Below, in pieces: positions 12,198-26,749 of a stretch of 64,000 nt of DNA. The stretch's first letter is position 1, and each line of letters begins with the position of its first letter. Under the pieces are notes generated by a model. That model saw nothing but the letters and a program-made list of their open reading frames with translations. It was not told where the DNA came from and searched no databases. Both the position numbers and the translations under genes were made by a program. The stretch is taken from contig JANCIK010000012.1 of the NCBI GenBank assembly GCA_028532985.1, positions 372,001 through 436,000 of the forward strand, in the 5' to 3' direction. This stretch comes from Stropharia rugosoannulata. Lineage: Eukaryota > Basidiomycota > Agaricomycetes > Agaricales > Strophariaceae.

Positions 12198-12204
12198 TTT
12201 TATA
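12198..12204 (-). promoter_or_regulatory. TATA box of CVNH copy 3
   Basis: TATAAAA on the minus strand about 59 bp upstream of the start codon, the same spacing as in the other two copies. Confidence 0.55.
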
Positions 12205-13305
12205 TTAAACTGTGAGATCCTTTGCTGTGCAGCTGAGGTGGATATGATTTCTAGCATTATCATTATGTGAACCTATGTAACACAAGACTTTGAAACAAAC
12301 GGATTTCTACATGACATAAAACACGGATGACCATCCAACCCATTGCACAGATTGTGAGGGCTTATGAGTTTTCGTCACAGGATCTTGTAACTCTCAGATG
12401 ACATAGTAAGTCGCAAAGATGAATATCCAGATAAGCTGTGTCCATATTGCGGAAACGAGGACGCAACTTCTTAGTGAAAGCATCCAGGCCCCATTTCCTA
12501 AATTATAAGTGGCGCACGATCACGATTTCACTTCAAGTTACAGTACTAGTGCTGTAAAAAGTGACATTAATGTTTATCAAAGGGTATATGATTAAAATTT
12601 GTCAGTCCGTGATCCCAATGAGTTTCTTGCTTTGTCCAGGTCCACAAAGTGTGCACTAAAAATTGACTTGCAATCCCATTTCTCATCGGTACAACTCTTG
12701 GCAATGATATTGCTTGAGATCATTTCCATCAATGATATTCTAAAAATAGACAAACCGTATCCAAAATAGAGTCTATTTGGTCATGTAGAACCAAGGTAGT
12801 GCCATCTCAGTGGTAAGCGGAATTAAACAAAGAAGCCTGCAGAGTACCAGAGAGCCCAGGATATCATGATAGCGTCGTGCTAGTGTATGCGGAATCCTGA
12901 GGGTCACAAACCGGTGCGGTTTACTACATTATCCCATATATAATGCCACTGTCATCGGATCATTTCTACGATTCTTGATCCACGCGACAATGAGTAAACA
13001 CTATGTATATGTACATATGTGAAGACAAAATGTAGATTGATACGCCGTTAGTGACGGAAGGTGATGGGGCTTCCTCCGGGGTACTGACCCCGGCTCATGA
13101 ACCCGTCATGGGACAGCTACAGTGTATTGCTAATTTCATTATTAGGAACAAAATCGATGATAATTGTTATTATGGGCAGTAGTACAACTTCAAAGACAAC
13201 ATATATAAACGATATAGCATGAGTGTACTTATTCGAGATTTTAGAAAGCTTTCTATATCGTTATATAACATCAAAAGTTGAATCAAAATTGGTATGCTTT
13301 GCGTT
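12205..13305. other. AT-rich intergenic stretch, nothing recognised
   Basis: No ORF of note, no tRNA and no tandem repeat were found. A short GC-richer patch near 13,060-13,120 has no recognisable identity. Confidence 0.5.
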
Positions 13306-15021
13306 TTAAAGGATGAAGGTTCTTATTTTTATCTTTGTCATGTCCCAGTCATCCTCCCATGGTGAATCGGGGGAGATTCTAACCGTTTCCGGGGTGTCAA
13401 CCTTTCTCCATATGCGCGGCATCTCGACAGGTTGATATGGATCGGTCGACTCCAGAAGAAATGCTCGACAGGGGACATGACTTGGGATGTACACAGTGTC
13501 TTGACTGTCCCGCTCGAAGGTCCATATGCCAAATAAAAACTCGTTCCCATATCCTTCATCCTCTTCTTCATCAAACCTTTTCCAATTGTGAGGATATACG
13601 CGAATGGGGATAGCCTTCTCACAGAACTTTGCCCCTGGCTGCATGAAAACAGTGTATGACCCGTTGTTGTTGTCTATTTTGTTGACTGTCGCAGGGATGC
13701 AATACAGATCGATGCGTACTCCAAGGTGTGTCAGAGTCATGGGTTCCCTGGGGGCAAAGGAGAACGGTACATAATCTTGAATGTCTCTCCAATCCCAGGA
13801 TTCGAGCCGTGCTTCGTCAGGGCGAAGGACATAACACTCTGGTCCCGCGGGAAGCAGCTTTGTCGCATGAACGTCCTTTCCGATTGGCTTTCCGGCCCAG
13901 TCCAAAATCGCGAGGATATCGCGGTAGGTGTTCAGGATCGCCTCCAGTAAGCGGAAGAAAGCGCGTTCTCGACCCTCTCCGTACGCAATCGAAAAGCTTA
14001 CGCCGAAGATGCCCATGAGACAATAGGCACGATCCTCTTCGCGTGTCGTAATACGCTTTGCTGCCCACGACATCCGCGTTGGGATGTCACGTCGAGTGGC
14101 ATTGGGGTCGAAGGAGAGCAGGTGCTTAGGGGTTATCCCTGTTGCTTGCTCGATCAGAGGTCCGAAAACATCCAGATTGTTTTTGATTTCAGTGGCATTT
14201 CCCTCCTGGCCGTCGCCACTGTTTTTGTCTCCCTTGTCGTTGTAACCTTGCATAAACATCTCCCAGTTATTTTTGTAGAATTTGACGCGACGAGGTGCCA
14301 TAAGCTCCTGCAGCGTCCATCCCCGCGTGAACCACCGATCCTTCGTCACCTTGCTAAGGGAGTCCGTATCTGCTAGGATCACGATGCAGATGGCGGAGTT
14401 GGAGTACCAGCGGTACATTGAACGTATGGATTCATCGAGTTCAGCAGTGCTGTCCTTATTGATACACAAAGTGTCGAGCCAGGCGAGCGTCATTTTATGA
14501 TTTTGTTGAGCTATTCGCGCGAAATTGACGACTTTGTCATACCCCGGTCCAGACAAGTTCTGTTTTGAAATCCAATCCGGATAGACCACTTCACGCTCGT
14601 TGACGAGCCAGGTGTGAGAAAGTATGGCGTAGGGGGAGCGTTCCTGTATGGCCTTTGCGATAAGATATTGGCGCCGGTCCTGCGCGCTGTCCACAAATGG
14701 GATGTCTTCCCAGTCCGTCTCTTTGTCTTTGTCTGATAGCCATTTGTCCGTAAGGTCGCTCATATTGGGAAGAAGATGTTTATATATGTCACTTCTTTCT
14801 ATGAGCTGCATTGTCGGGAGATGTAAGAGGCGGATTGGCATGTTATTGGACACATGGGCGCGCAGCGCATCGCTTATTTCCTGAGTAACTGGCATGTATG
14901 TTTGTGAAGTTCTTTGAGGGAAATGGACTATCGACGGATTCTGGAGAGTACGAGCAGCGATAATCAATTCTGTACGCAAGATGTGCGTTTTAACTGACGT
15001 TGGCTGAACCCAGGGATGCAT
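13306..15021 (-). CDS. HET-domain (heterokaryon incompatibility) protein
   Basis: HET domains mediate incompatibility-type cell death in filamentous fungi and share a fold with TIR domains. The single-exon ORF of 571 residues shows the three HET blocks: PYAILSHTWLVNEREVVYPDW; LAWLDTLCINKDSTAELDE with SIRSMYRWYSNSAICIVIL; and DRWFTRGWTLQELMAPRRV. Downstream is the common RISMGIFGV-like segment, here AYCLMGIFGVSFSIAYGEGR. The C-terminal 200 residues resemble the variable region of basidiomycete HET proteins. MPIRLLHLPTMQLIER at 14,841 may be the true start, since many family members begin at that point; the 60 residues before it have no recognisable features. No NACHT or ankyrin partner domain is fused. 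Confidence 0.9.
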   Translation of the reverse strand: MHPWVQPTSVKTHILRTELIIAARTLQNPSIVHFPQRTSQTYMPVTQEISDALRAHVSNNMPIRLLHLPTMQLIERSDIYKHLLPNMSDLTDKWLSDKDKETDWEDIPFVDSAQDRRQYLIAKAIQERSPYAILSHTWLVNEREVVYPDWISKQNLSGPGYDKVVNFARIAQQNHKMTLAWLDTLCINKDSTAELDESIRSMYRWYSNSAICIVILADTDSLSKVTKDRWFTRGWTLQELMAPRRVKFYKNNWEMFMQGYNDKGDKNSGDGQEGNATEIKNNLDVFGPLIEQATGITPKHLLSFDPNATRRDIPTRMSWAAKRITTREEDRAYCLMGIFGVSFSIAYGEGRERAFFRLLEAILNTYRDILAILDWAGKPIGKDVHATKLLPAGPECYVLRPDEARLESWDWRDIQDYVPFSFAPREPMTLTHLGVRIDLYCIPATVNKIDNNNGSYTVFMQPGAKFCEKAIPIRVYPHNWKRFDEEEDEGYGNEFLFGIWTFERDSQDTVYIPSHVPCRAFLLESTDPYQPVEMPRIWRKVDTPETVRISPDSPWEDDWDMTKIKIRTFIL

Positions 15022-15832
15022 TGAATGACGACGAACCTCGTTGCAGCTAGTTTATTAAAGCAGAAAATTACAATGGCACCAGAACGCAGCCGAATAATCG
15101 TTTGTGATGTGTGGTGGTTGATGAAATGGAGCATCATCCTCGTGTATCTCCTGAATCCTTATCAGCGATCATCCGGCAAAACTATGAAAAGTTCGTACTG
15201 AAATTTGATTGTGCGACATGACATGGAAATGAACACTTGGATGTGATCATCTGTTTCAAGAATAGATCAAGGCCGGCTGGACTTCACATATCGGTAGGAG
15301 CCGCAAAATAACGCCAGTTGAACTTGCATCTTCCAAAGTGTCAGCGGAAAGCACTCCACTTCGACATACCCCACCTGTCAAAATATTTGCGTCTGACTGT
15401 AGTGGTTTGTAGTAAAAATAGTATATATGACAGGAGTGCTCACGAAATGTTCATCTGGCTAGAGAAATGTTATATACATAAACGGTTAAGGTGTAGAGCA
15501 TCAGTCATTCTCATAAGTCAACTGTAAATGTGAAGATGTATCAGTCTCACTAAACATAAACCTTCTAATAATACTACGCACCAAAAGATATGCATTTACG
15601 AATCCAGAGTAATAAAACTACAAGTACTAGAAATATCATTAGAAGTTGATTGACGAAAATGGACACTTATTCGATAGATAGATAAACGTGAAAGTAAAGT
15701 GAACGTTATGAGTTGTTGAAGAACGATATCCGTATTAGCGCACATATCAAGCAAGCAGCATTATTGAGAGAAAGAAATCTATATGCTAATTAGCAAATGA
15801 TGTAAACGGGGTATGTAGCTCATAACTCACAT
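15022..15832. other. Intergenic stretch, nothing recognised
   Basis: AT-rich spacer between the HET gene and the F-box/LRR-like gene. A 69-codon plus-strand ORF at 15,318 shows no features. Confidence 0.5.
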
Positions 15833-17234
15833 CTACACCCTGACCTGTACATCCAACTCAAGAGACGGTTTCGATAAAAGTCTTGGAAAATGTGTATTCT
15901 TCAAGGTAAGCCACAGTGTGCGATCAGCTGGGATGCTTCCTCTGACGATAGCCATATTCAAATCAAACTGGATGCGAATGACAACGCGTTGGAGAGTTGC
16001 AAAAGACCCTTCCATTCCGAGCACATTGTCGAGGCGTGCCATGTCAGTCATCAACTCTGGACTATGTTTCACGTTCTGTACAACGATGTAAAGTTCCAGT
16101 CGAGTAAGCACGGAGAGCCCCGAAAGGCCTGCATAGATGTCGCTTATGAGGACAACCGACTGTGGTTGCATGGAGTACGTTCGCCACGCAAAGTTCAGCT
16201 GGAGCGACTCAAGAGTGCTCAAGAAAGCCGGAGTAATGCATGCGAACAATGCCGGTACATTTGAATAAGAGTTCGCTGAATTGGACGCGCTGGGTGGATA
16301 AGCAAAAATGCGCAGATATGATAGCAGGCACATACGGACCTCGTGAATCAACATGTAAATTGCGGACTCCCGGGAGTTTAAAAAGACTTTCGATTAAGTC
16401 CTCCGTCTCCGAGTCCAGATGGACTGAAAGGTTGTTCAACGATGTTGTATCCAAAAGCGCATTCCCGTTTGTATCCTTGGCATGGAAGAAGGGTGCAACA
16501 GACCCAGGCCCCAGGCCGAACTCCAGTGCGTCGATTTGCAAACGATGATTCTGCTGCCAGGGGCGCCCGTCGTCCAAGATGCTGCAATACAACAAGTGAA
16601 GTGAGGATATTCTCTGGCGTCTAGCGAAGAACGACAGCGGGACGTCCTGAAAATACTGAATGTCGATTTTAACCATCGTCTCCAAATCGACCAAGTTCTC
16701 TAGCGCCTCGACGAGAGATTGTGGAATGTTTTCCCACTCTTGAACAAAAAAGCGAAACGGCTTGACGCTTGGTGCGGTGCCCCAAATGATCTCGACGCGT
16801 GGTACGTAGAACGTCGAGAGTGATAGGCTCGTCAGACACTCGAACATCCGTATTACCCTCAGAAGGCCAGTATCGTCAAAGTTGGATCTATGCAACTGGA
16901 TATTCAACGCACGAACATAACTCGCTACGTTTGGGTGGCGCGCAGTTGCTTGTTCGATATCCCGTAAGCGAATCTCGAGGTACGCGTCCGCGATGTCATC
17001 GTCACTGCTGTAGCCCCTAACTCCACGGGTGTCGAGGACGCGCGGAAGGATGCTGATACTGTGAAAAATCTCTTTCTGGCACAGCGGTCTTATTACCTTG
17101 CATGTCGACGATAGGGCGACAAGGGTCTTGTAGTAGGACAGCGTCCGAAGGTGCTCAGAAATCTTCTCGTAAAGGTCCAGTATGAGAATGGGAGGCATTT
17201 CAGTGGTTTTCATGAAGCTTTGATACTTGTTCAA
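15833..17234 (-). CDS. F-box/LRR-like protein
   Basis: The spliced product is about 451 residues. The N-terminus (PPILILDLYEKISEHLRTLS, then YYKTLVALSSTCKVIRPLC) resembles a divergent F-box with the L-x-x-S-T-C signature common in agaricomycete F-box proteins. The rest is an irregular leucine-rich pattern (LTSLSLSTFYVP, LETMVKIDIQYF, ISSLHLLYCSIL, VRNLHVDSRG, LESLQLNFAW, LTRLELYIVV). One 46-nt intron at 16,290-16,335 (GTATGT donor, CACCCAG acceptor) joins two long ORFs in frame. The start at 17,234 could instead be an internal Met at 17,210 or 17,198. The function is inferred to be substrate binding for an SCF ligase; there is no direct evidence. Confidence 0.65.
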
Positions 17235-20517
<3,283 letters not shown>

Positions 20518-20884
20518 TGATAGTCGACGGACAAGAGTGTTGGAGAAAAATTGGCCCGATATTAGCTTACGTAACAGTTTCTCCGGACCAGATCACACCT
20601 ATGTTCAACCTATGCAACTTATGTTGCACCCATGCCCTCTATGAGCAGGGGTATCACAGAAAGAGCACATATACTTTAAATGATTTTTTTGGATGCAAAG
20701 GGTAAGTAGACACCTTGCAAGTAAGTTATACAACTCTGCAACACCGACTCGTTCCTTTCCACATTAGGCAATGGGCGGCAAACGCCGACGGAGGACACGC
20801 GTCTGGGCCAAGACGCGTAATGCAATCCTCCTCCCCTCCTCAATCATATATCCTTTTCCCTTCTAGATTTTATAGCCAAACGCA
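20518..20884. promoter_or_regulatory. Shared divergent promoter, MEF1 / PRE1
   Basis: 367 bp lie between the two divergent start codons and must contain both promoters. Pyrimidine-rich sequence (CCTCCTCCCCTCC near 20,828) precedes the plus-strand start, as often seen in fungal housekeeping promoters. Confidence 0.45.
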
Positions 20885-21576
20885 ATGGAGACTTCGTTTG
20901 CAATTACAGGAAAGGGTTATCTTATCATGGCTGCAGATACGACTGCAGCTCGCTCAATCGTCAAGATGAAGATTGACGAGGACAAAATCAAGGCGCTCAG
21001 TCCACACCTGCTGATGGCGTATTCTGGAGAGCCAGGTGCTTTGTCCAATTCAGCTGTATCACCTTTGTGTTCTAATATGTAGTGCAGGGGATACCATTCA
21101 GTTTGCAGAGTACGTCGAGCGCAATATACGCCTGTACCAAATCCGGAATCTATACCCCCTCCGACCCGCTGCCGCAGCGTCATGGATCCGCAAAGCTATC
21201 GCTGACTCACTTCGTTCACGCAAACCTTACTCAGTGAACCTACTTCTTGGAGGATATGACACTGCAACACACCAACCCCATCTGTACTGGATGGATTACT
21301 TCGGCACTATGGCAGAAGTGCCGTTTGCAGCGCACGGATATGGATCATACTTTGCTCTGAGTTTGTTAGATCGGTGCGTGGATATTCCCTACACGTTTAT
21401 TGCTTGAGATTTTCTTACTTGTTATTAGCTACCACAATCCTGAGGCTGATCTTGAAGAAGGCCTGGCCACGCTGAAACGCTGCCTCGACGAGGTGTCAAA
21501 GCGTCTTGTAGTCAGTCCTGGAAAGTACAAAGTAAAGATTGTCGACAAGGATGGTATTCGCGAGATCGAAATTTGA
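20885..21576 (+). CDS. PRE1: 20S proteasome subunit beta-4 (Pre1/PSMB2)
   Basis: Non-catalytic beta-4 subunit of the 20S proteasome core. The protein starts [20 protein letters not shown], with no propeptide and no catalytic N-terminal threonine, as expected for beta-4. It continues with [50 protein letters not shown] and [20 protein letters not shown]. It ends [20 protein letters not shown]. Introns 21,036-21,087 (52 nt) and 21,374-21,428 (55 nt) restore the frame. Length (about 195 residues) fits the family. Confidence 0.93.
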
Positions 21577-22127
21577 CCCGGCACCCACTCGATGTATACA
21601 TGACTGTAATTGAATTCATTTTGTACTCCTTATCCCCGTTTCTGTGAATCTCGAAGTACCCTCGCTCTTTCCGGGATGTCAATTGTATTGAGCAGATCGT
21701 TGACTCTACTTCACTACAGGTCCTTGTATACGAAGGCTGTGACGCCTTGACACACTAATTAACCCATTAGAATGATGGTAAAGAGCGTCGACTTTGAAAT
21801 AAGTCTGCTATGTCATCGGCGCATCCTCTAGTAAAGTATGCTAGTCAGCCTCCTAAGGAGGTTGACTATCTTTCTAACGCTAAAAATAGCCGTTCGCGAT
21901 CTCAGATATACGAGCAAGCCTCGTCTTGCGTTCACTCTTTCTTTCTTCTTGACATATTGTCCGGACGTTCCCTCAATTTTAGTATTCCCGCTTAATTCGA
22001 TACCCATTGACCCAACTTTTGTTCAAGCCAGTACGTGGAACCCAACGTAATTGAACCATATTTCGCCAGCGCTCAATCACTGAGGCAGCTACTACACCAT
22101 ACCTTTCGCCTGACAACAGGTTTGACG
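21577..22127. other. Intergenic, nothing recognised
   Basis: 550 bp spacer holding the PRE1 3' end and the chitin deacetylase 5' region. No TATA box at a convincing distance was seen. Confidence 0.4.
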
Positions 22128-24130
22128 ATGTTGTTATACACCTTAACCTTGGGCGTTGTCGTAGCCACGATTGAGTCAGCCATCGCTCAGGATGTGTTAC
22201 CCGACCCAATGCCCGCGACATCCGTCGTAGACGGTGGTGCCTTTAATGGTATATTCATCTCCCTTGACAGCGCCTCCCTTATTTCTGTCAGTGGCGTGCT
22301 AAGAACTTCCTTTCAGGTCCCGGAGTTGAGTGCCAGCCTTATTATCACGCCGAAACCGCCAACGCGGTCGCTTCGTTCCCGCCCATCTGGGAGGGCGCCA
22401 CAATCCTACCAGGAGACGCGATCGCCGAAGCCAAATGGGCGGCGATCCAACCGAATGTGCCCGATATTGCACCCAAGGCGCGTAGCTTGTTCGTGCACTG
22501 GAGCCAATTTTCTCGTCATTTACATCGCCTTTGCCATAAACAGGGCACTATCGACGGCAACTTCACCACGCTGGACTACTCGGCAGACGACCCCGACTGC
22601 TGGTGGACCAACAGTAAATGCACCGTTCCCAAGTACCCCAATATCCCTGCGGACGTGTCCATCATGAACGAACCGCATACACTGGGGTACGGCTTCGATG
22701 ACGGTCCTAACTGCTCCCATAATGCGTTCTATGACTACTTGAAGTCGCAGAACCAGAAAGCAAGTCAGTGTCTGTTTATTTCGTCTGCGAAGGCTGGCTA
22801 AATGCACTGTTTCCTACGATTTTCAGCTATGTTCTTCATTGGAAGCAACGTTATGGACTGGCCTTTGGAGACCGCGCGGGCAGTGACTGATGGTGTGTAA
22901 CATTAGGAATGAATTTTTATGATGCTTATATGCGCTTTAGGGCATGAGGTCTGCGTTCGTGAGTTAATCTATGATCCTATAGAAAAATCTGCATTTACAT
23001 AGTCGTAAAGATTCATGGTCACATCACTTTAGTGAGTCCTCTCAAATATTCAAAACAAGGCCGCCGCATTGACTTCTTAACTCAATAGTGACTGCGTTCG
23101 AGAGCTCGGATGCCTTTGCAGAGCTTTATTACTGTACGTGTCGATCGGTTTATCCTGTATGTTAATCGGATTTAACTTTATCATACAGCGGTACATATCA
23201 AAACGGATGTTTAAATACTAAACTAAATAACACTCATAGATGCAAGCTATCAAGTTGGCGACTGGTGTTACGCCTACTTGCTGGAGGGTAAATTGTCTCA
23301 ATTCTAGAATGCATGCCAGTGCTAATTTTTATTTAGCCTCCCTTCGGCGACATTGATGATCGCATTCGCGCGATTGCTGCCGGACTCGGCCTGCGGACGA
23401 TCCTGTGGTCGTACGACTCACAGGACTGGCAAGTCGGTTCCACAGCTGGCTATACCCCGGAACAAGTCGACCACGAATACGACCTAATGATTCAGGATGC
23501 GAAGAATGGCATGTTTGAGAATGTATCCGCGTCTCCTGGCCGTATTAGAGCACAGAATACTGAAATGTGTTTGTATAGACTGGCACGATGATTTTGGCGC
23601 ACGAACTGAACGGTTTCACCATGAACGAGGCCATAAAGTACTATCCGAAACTGAAGGAAGTCTTCAAGGTAAGCGGTGTCATTATTCAATACCAACTCTT
23701 GCCTAGCTGAATTGTTCCTTGGGGATATAGTACATTGTCCCAGTCGCAACTGGAACCAATGTTACTAGACCCTACGTCGAGGACGGTTACACAATGAAGT
23801 CATTCGAACAACGTAGGTCCCCTCCACCCCCTTGATTGGATATATTCAACGCATATATCAACTCCAATAGATGTCGCCGAAGTAGCCTCACGTCCCCCTT
23901 CCAATCCCAATAAGGACGACGGCAAGTTCATATATCCTGGGAGTCCTGCAGACCCAATACAGACGACGATGTCCCCACTCGCTACCGACCAACTCAACGC
24001 GGACTCGACGGGAGGAGGCACAAAGAAGAGCGCCGCTGTTCCCCGTGTCTCTGGCTTTGGCTTCATTAGCACCACCGTAGTTGTGGCCTGGGTCGCGTGT
24101 GCTGCTGCTCTGGGAATGCTACCTCATTAA
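22128..24130 (+). CDS. Secreted GPI-anchored chitin deacetylase (NodB, CE4)
   Basis: Converts cell-wall chitin to chitosan. An N-terminal hydrophobic segment (MLLYTLTLGVVVATIESA) is a signal peptide. NodB motifs are visible: motif 1 YGFDDGPNCSHN (metal-binding Asp), motif 2 H-S-W-S-H (created by splicing at 22,959-23,010, followed by FMTAFESSDAFAELYY), motif 3 CWRPPFGDIDDRIR, motif 4 LWSYDSQDWQVG and motif 5 MILAHELNGFT. The C-terminus (ADPIQTTMSPL... then VSGFGFISTTVVVAWVACAA) is a Ser/Thr-rich linker plus a hydrophobic tail, as for GPI anchoring. It is split into about 11 short exons. The intron at 22,478-22,543 appears to use a GC donor (AAG-GCGCGT) with an AG acceptor. Since it is 66 nt and stop-free it could also be retained. 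Confidence 0.88.
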
Positions 24131-24458
24131 TTTGAGGCGTCTATATTCTACTTCGACATTTTCTATTAAATACAATAGCACATAGTACTACACCTTCCGT
24201 TAACTTTGTTTCTTTGGAAAATTCCACACGTCCTATTCTCAGAGGATCTTACCCAAATCTTACATGTGCAGCTGAATGGGGTGCACAAATGCGCATGCAA
24301 AGAGATCTCGCAAGTAGCAGCTCGCTGCGTCGATGAAGGAACTTGACCCCACGTAGAACTTGGAAGTTGGAAGTTGGCACTGCACAGTTGTCAGTGCAAT
24401 GTTTATGTTGTGTAAAATTAGAAGTATTTTGAATTTTGAATCAAAAGATAGATAGAAT
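24131..24458. other. Intergenic, nothing recognised
   Basis: Spacer between the chitin deacetylase 3' end and the minus-strand tRNA; AT-rich with no ORF of interest. Confidence 0.4.
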
Positions 24459-24464
24459 GAAAAA
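24459..24464 (-). terminator. Pol III terminator of tRNA-Gly
   Basis: A run of five T residues on the minus strand directly follows the tRNA 3' end. Confidence 0.7.
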
Positions 24465-24536
24465 TACACCGAAGGGGAGTCGAACCCCTGCCGCTTGCTT
24501 GGAAGGCAAGCATGATAACCGCTTCACCATCGGTGT
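24465..24536 (-). tRNA. tRNA-Gly (anticodon UCC)
   Basis: 72-nt minus-strand cloverleaf. The acceptor stem ACACCGA pairs perfectly with TCGGTGT, followed by discriminator A. The D-arm/box A region is TGGTGAAGCGG. The anticodon arm is CTTGC-CTTCCAA-GCAAG with anticodon TCC. The T arm/box B is AGGGG-TTCGACT-CCCCT. There is no intron. It reads GGA codons. Confidence 0.95.
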
Positions 24537-25074
24537 GTACACTTGCTATTGGCCAGACATTTTTCGACTGGCCTTCTTTTGCTCTCTTGGTTTTCTGCGT
24601 TAAATTTGCATTTATGTAAAGCAGCATAAAGTTCTCTGCGTGGGCCCGTATCTCTAGGAAATGCCATGACTTCGTTCAAAAGTTGCAGCAAACATATACT
24701 AACATTTATTTGTTTGCTACGCTATTTGCAGACGTCAATACAAGTGAGCCGAAATATTTGAATGAATTTCGGCACCGCAACAGTTCCGCCCCACATGAAT
24801 TTTCTCTAATTACTTTGGCTCGGATTTATGAAAAATATGAGCTTTGGGAACCAAGAATTTCAATCATGGCCTCGTTAACTCCACAGCCTACAGCCTAGAG
24901 CAAGACGCGCTCTCCCCAACGATGGGCTGGTACCAGTCTGCAGTATTCAAAACGGTTGTTCCTGGTACAAAGGGCACTGGGGGGTTGGTGTCGCCACCAC
25001 TGCAGTCGCGATTCCTGTTATTTCAAACGTTGACGTATCAATACAGTGGAACATTTGGTCTATGGGGACTTTAC
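24537..25074. other. Intergenic, nothing recognised
   Basis: The minus strand above the tRNA and the 3' flank of the small secreted-protein gene. Overlapping plus-strand ORFs at 24,683-25,368 are antisense to that gene or lack features. Confidence 0.4.
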
Positions 25075-25401
25075 TCACGGGTGGCCTGCGCAGGACGCCC
25101 CCTTGCAGAATACCGCCTGCTCAACTTGGTAACCTTTTATGTGCAGAGGAATGCAGTCGTCGAAGTTGTAAGTGATAAAGCCTACATCTCCCCCATAGAG
25201 GAAGGTAAGAAACTAGTAGCAAAGACGTGTCAAGAAATAACTGAAGATTTTATATGCTGGTACACCTGGACGTACCGTGTTGTCTCCTCCATCAGTACAC
25301 ATGTCGTACATAGGTTCGTAGTTATTGACGTCGGGCACACCATAAGCAGAGGCACTGCTAAAGATTGAAGTAAGGGCTGAGACGATGAGAAGCAGCTTCA
25401 T
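25075..25401 (-). CDS. Small secreted cysteine-containing protein
   Basis: Two-exon gene for a protein of about 80 residues. Exon 1 gives a signal peptide (MKLLLIVSALTSIFSSASA) and YGVPDVNNYEPMYDMCTDGG then DNTVRPG. An intron with donor near 25,265 (GTGTAC) and acceptor TAG near 25,188 joins in frame to FITYNFDDCIPLHIKGYQVE, then QAVFCKGASCAGHP and stop. Four cysteines remain in the mature peptide, compatible with two disulphides. I recognise no family. Size, signal and cysteines fit the loose class of fungal small secreted proteins; effector function is not shown. The start MKLLL at 25,401 is preferred over an upstream Met at 25,425 because it begins directly with the signal peptide. Confidence 0.65.
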
Positions 25402-25470
25402 TTTAGGTAGTTTCTGTGGTTGCACCGTTGGTGGGATAATGTTTGTACTGTTTTTCTGCAGTGCTCTGGT

Positions 25471-25477
25471 TTTTATA
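25471..25477 (-). promoter_or_regulatory. TATA box of small secreted-protein gene
   Basis: TATAAAA on the minus strand about 70 bp upstream of the ATG at 25,401. Confidence 0.5.
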
Positions 25478-26749
25478 ATGAAGAGGGAGTGTCAATATTG
25501 ACAGTACAGCTTCTAGTTGAAAGGAAAATTAGTTTGCCGTAGATTAATTTACGGGAAAGTACGTTAAGGAGGACATGTGGTTCGTTCAGAAGGTAAATTG
25601 ACCGTCAATATTTAAAGACAGACTGTCACAGTGCACACAATAATTGAAAATTCCGCGCACATGCCAATGAAGCATTTATATATTATGAACAAAGTTTTCT
25701 TTTAGCTAAAACTCTGTATCTTTTATGCTTGGGCGCTTAAACGACGCACTGTCCAGAGTACTAATTATAGCTTTTAATTGGGGAGTGGATTTACGCATGT
25801 CATATCTGTTGCATGCCACATTTACACGGAAGACGTTCTTACATAATTGTATCCCAAAGCAACATCTTGATATCACCCTGGAGGACAAGTGAAGTGAGCC
25901 TCGATATAACGTTTCTGAAAGCCATTCAATGCTTCTCCTCGAGGATCCTGTGGATGTTGTTTGTCTATGTACCCCGCAATGACTAAGGAGACATTTCCAA
26001 GGCAGGTATAAACTATCCAATTACACCGAATGGGGTCTATCATGTGCTACTCAAATGAAAATGTGGGGACTGGTGACCAAATCTCAAGACCGGACTCTTG
26101 CCAGTTTTTGCCACAAACGAGAAAACAACACCTATTTATAGTCTGGTTATAAATAGCTTCTGATTAGATGTGCAGATTGCAAAGTCAGAAAAAGGATCTA
26201 ACCAGGGTCAACGAGGTTAACGTCATTCTACATGTGTATGTATTGGAGGCTGTCCTACTATCTCCTATGATACATTCTCAAAGCAAAGAGAATTGATGAA
26301 ATAGGAGTGGGACAGATGAAGTTGTGGGGCATTGCTATGGAGATGCGCTAAAAGTCCGTGTATATTGCAAAAACATGATATGTCTGTTGGCCGAAGCACT
26401 CACTTCATCGGACGTTCTCTGATATTCTGCTGCCCAGAGGCTCACTCTACTGAGATCACTCCAGTGTGCAGTATCCCTGCCATAAGGAATGATTAATGAT
26501 TCTTAAGCTTCCAAGCTTTGCATGCACAAACCGCGCTGAACGAGAGAAGGAGGCGCATTTATTTTATACCGCCCGCTTAACTGCCAGCTCTTTTACGAGG
26601 ATGTATGCATGTACATTACTGTCGTCTGATCGCGGGAGATGAGAAGAAGAGAGAAGAAGACCACGCGCACCGATTTGGTTCGGCACGCGCCGAGCAACTA
26701 GACTCTAGTGGTTCTCTTTCCTAGAAAGGATTAGACTACAATTGGATCG
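25478..26749. other. Intergenic, nothing recognised
   Basis: 1.3 kb without a supportable gene. It separates the divergent small secreted-protein gene and the Kre9-like gene and so contains both upstream regions. The minus-strand ORF at 25,706-26,020 shows no features. Confidence 0.45.

Noticed and set aside
13726..14884. Several plus- and minus-strand ORFs inside the HET gene
   Set aside because: Alternate-frame shadows; the HET frame carries all conserved motifs.
22959..23010. Loss of the first His of the NodB H-x-x-x-H motif in the chitin deacetylase
   Set aside because: Using the TAG acceptor at about 23,003 gives D-S-W-S-H, but the AAAG acceptor at 23,010 gives the canonical H-S-W-S-H in frame, so the motif is intact.
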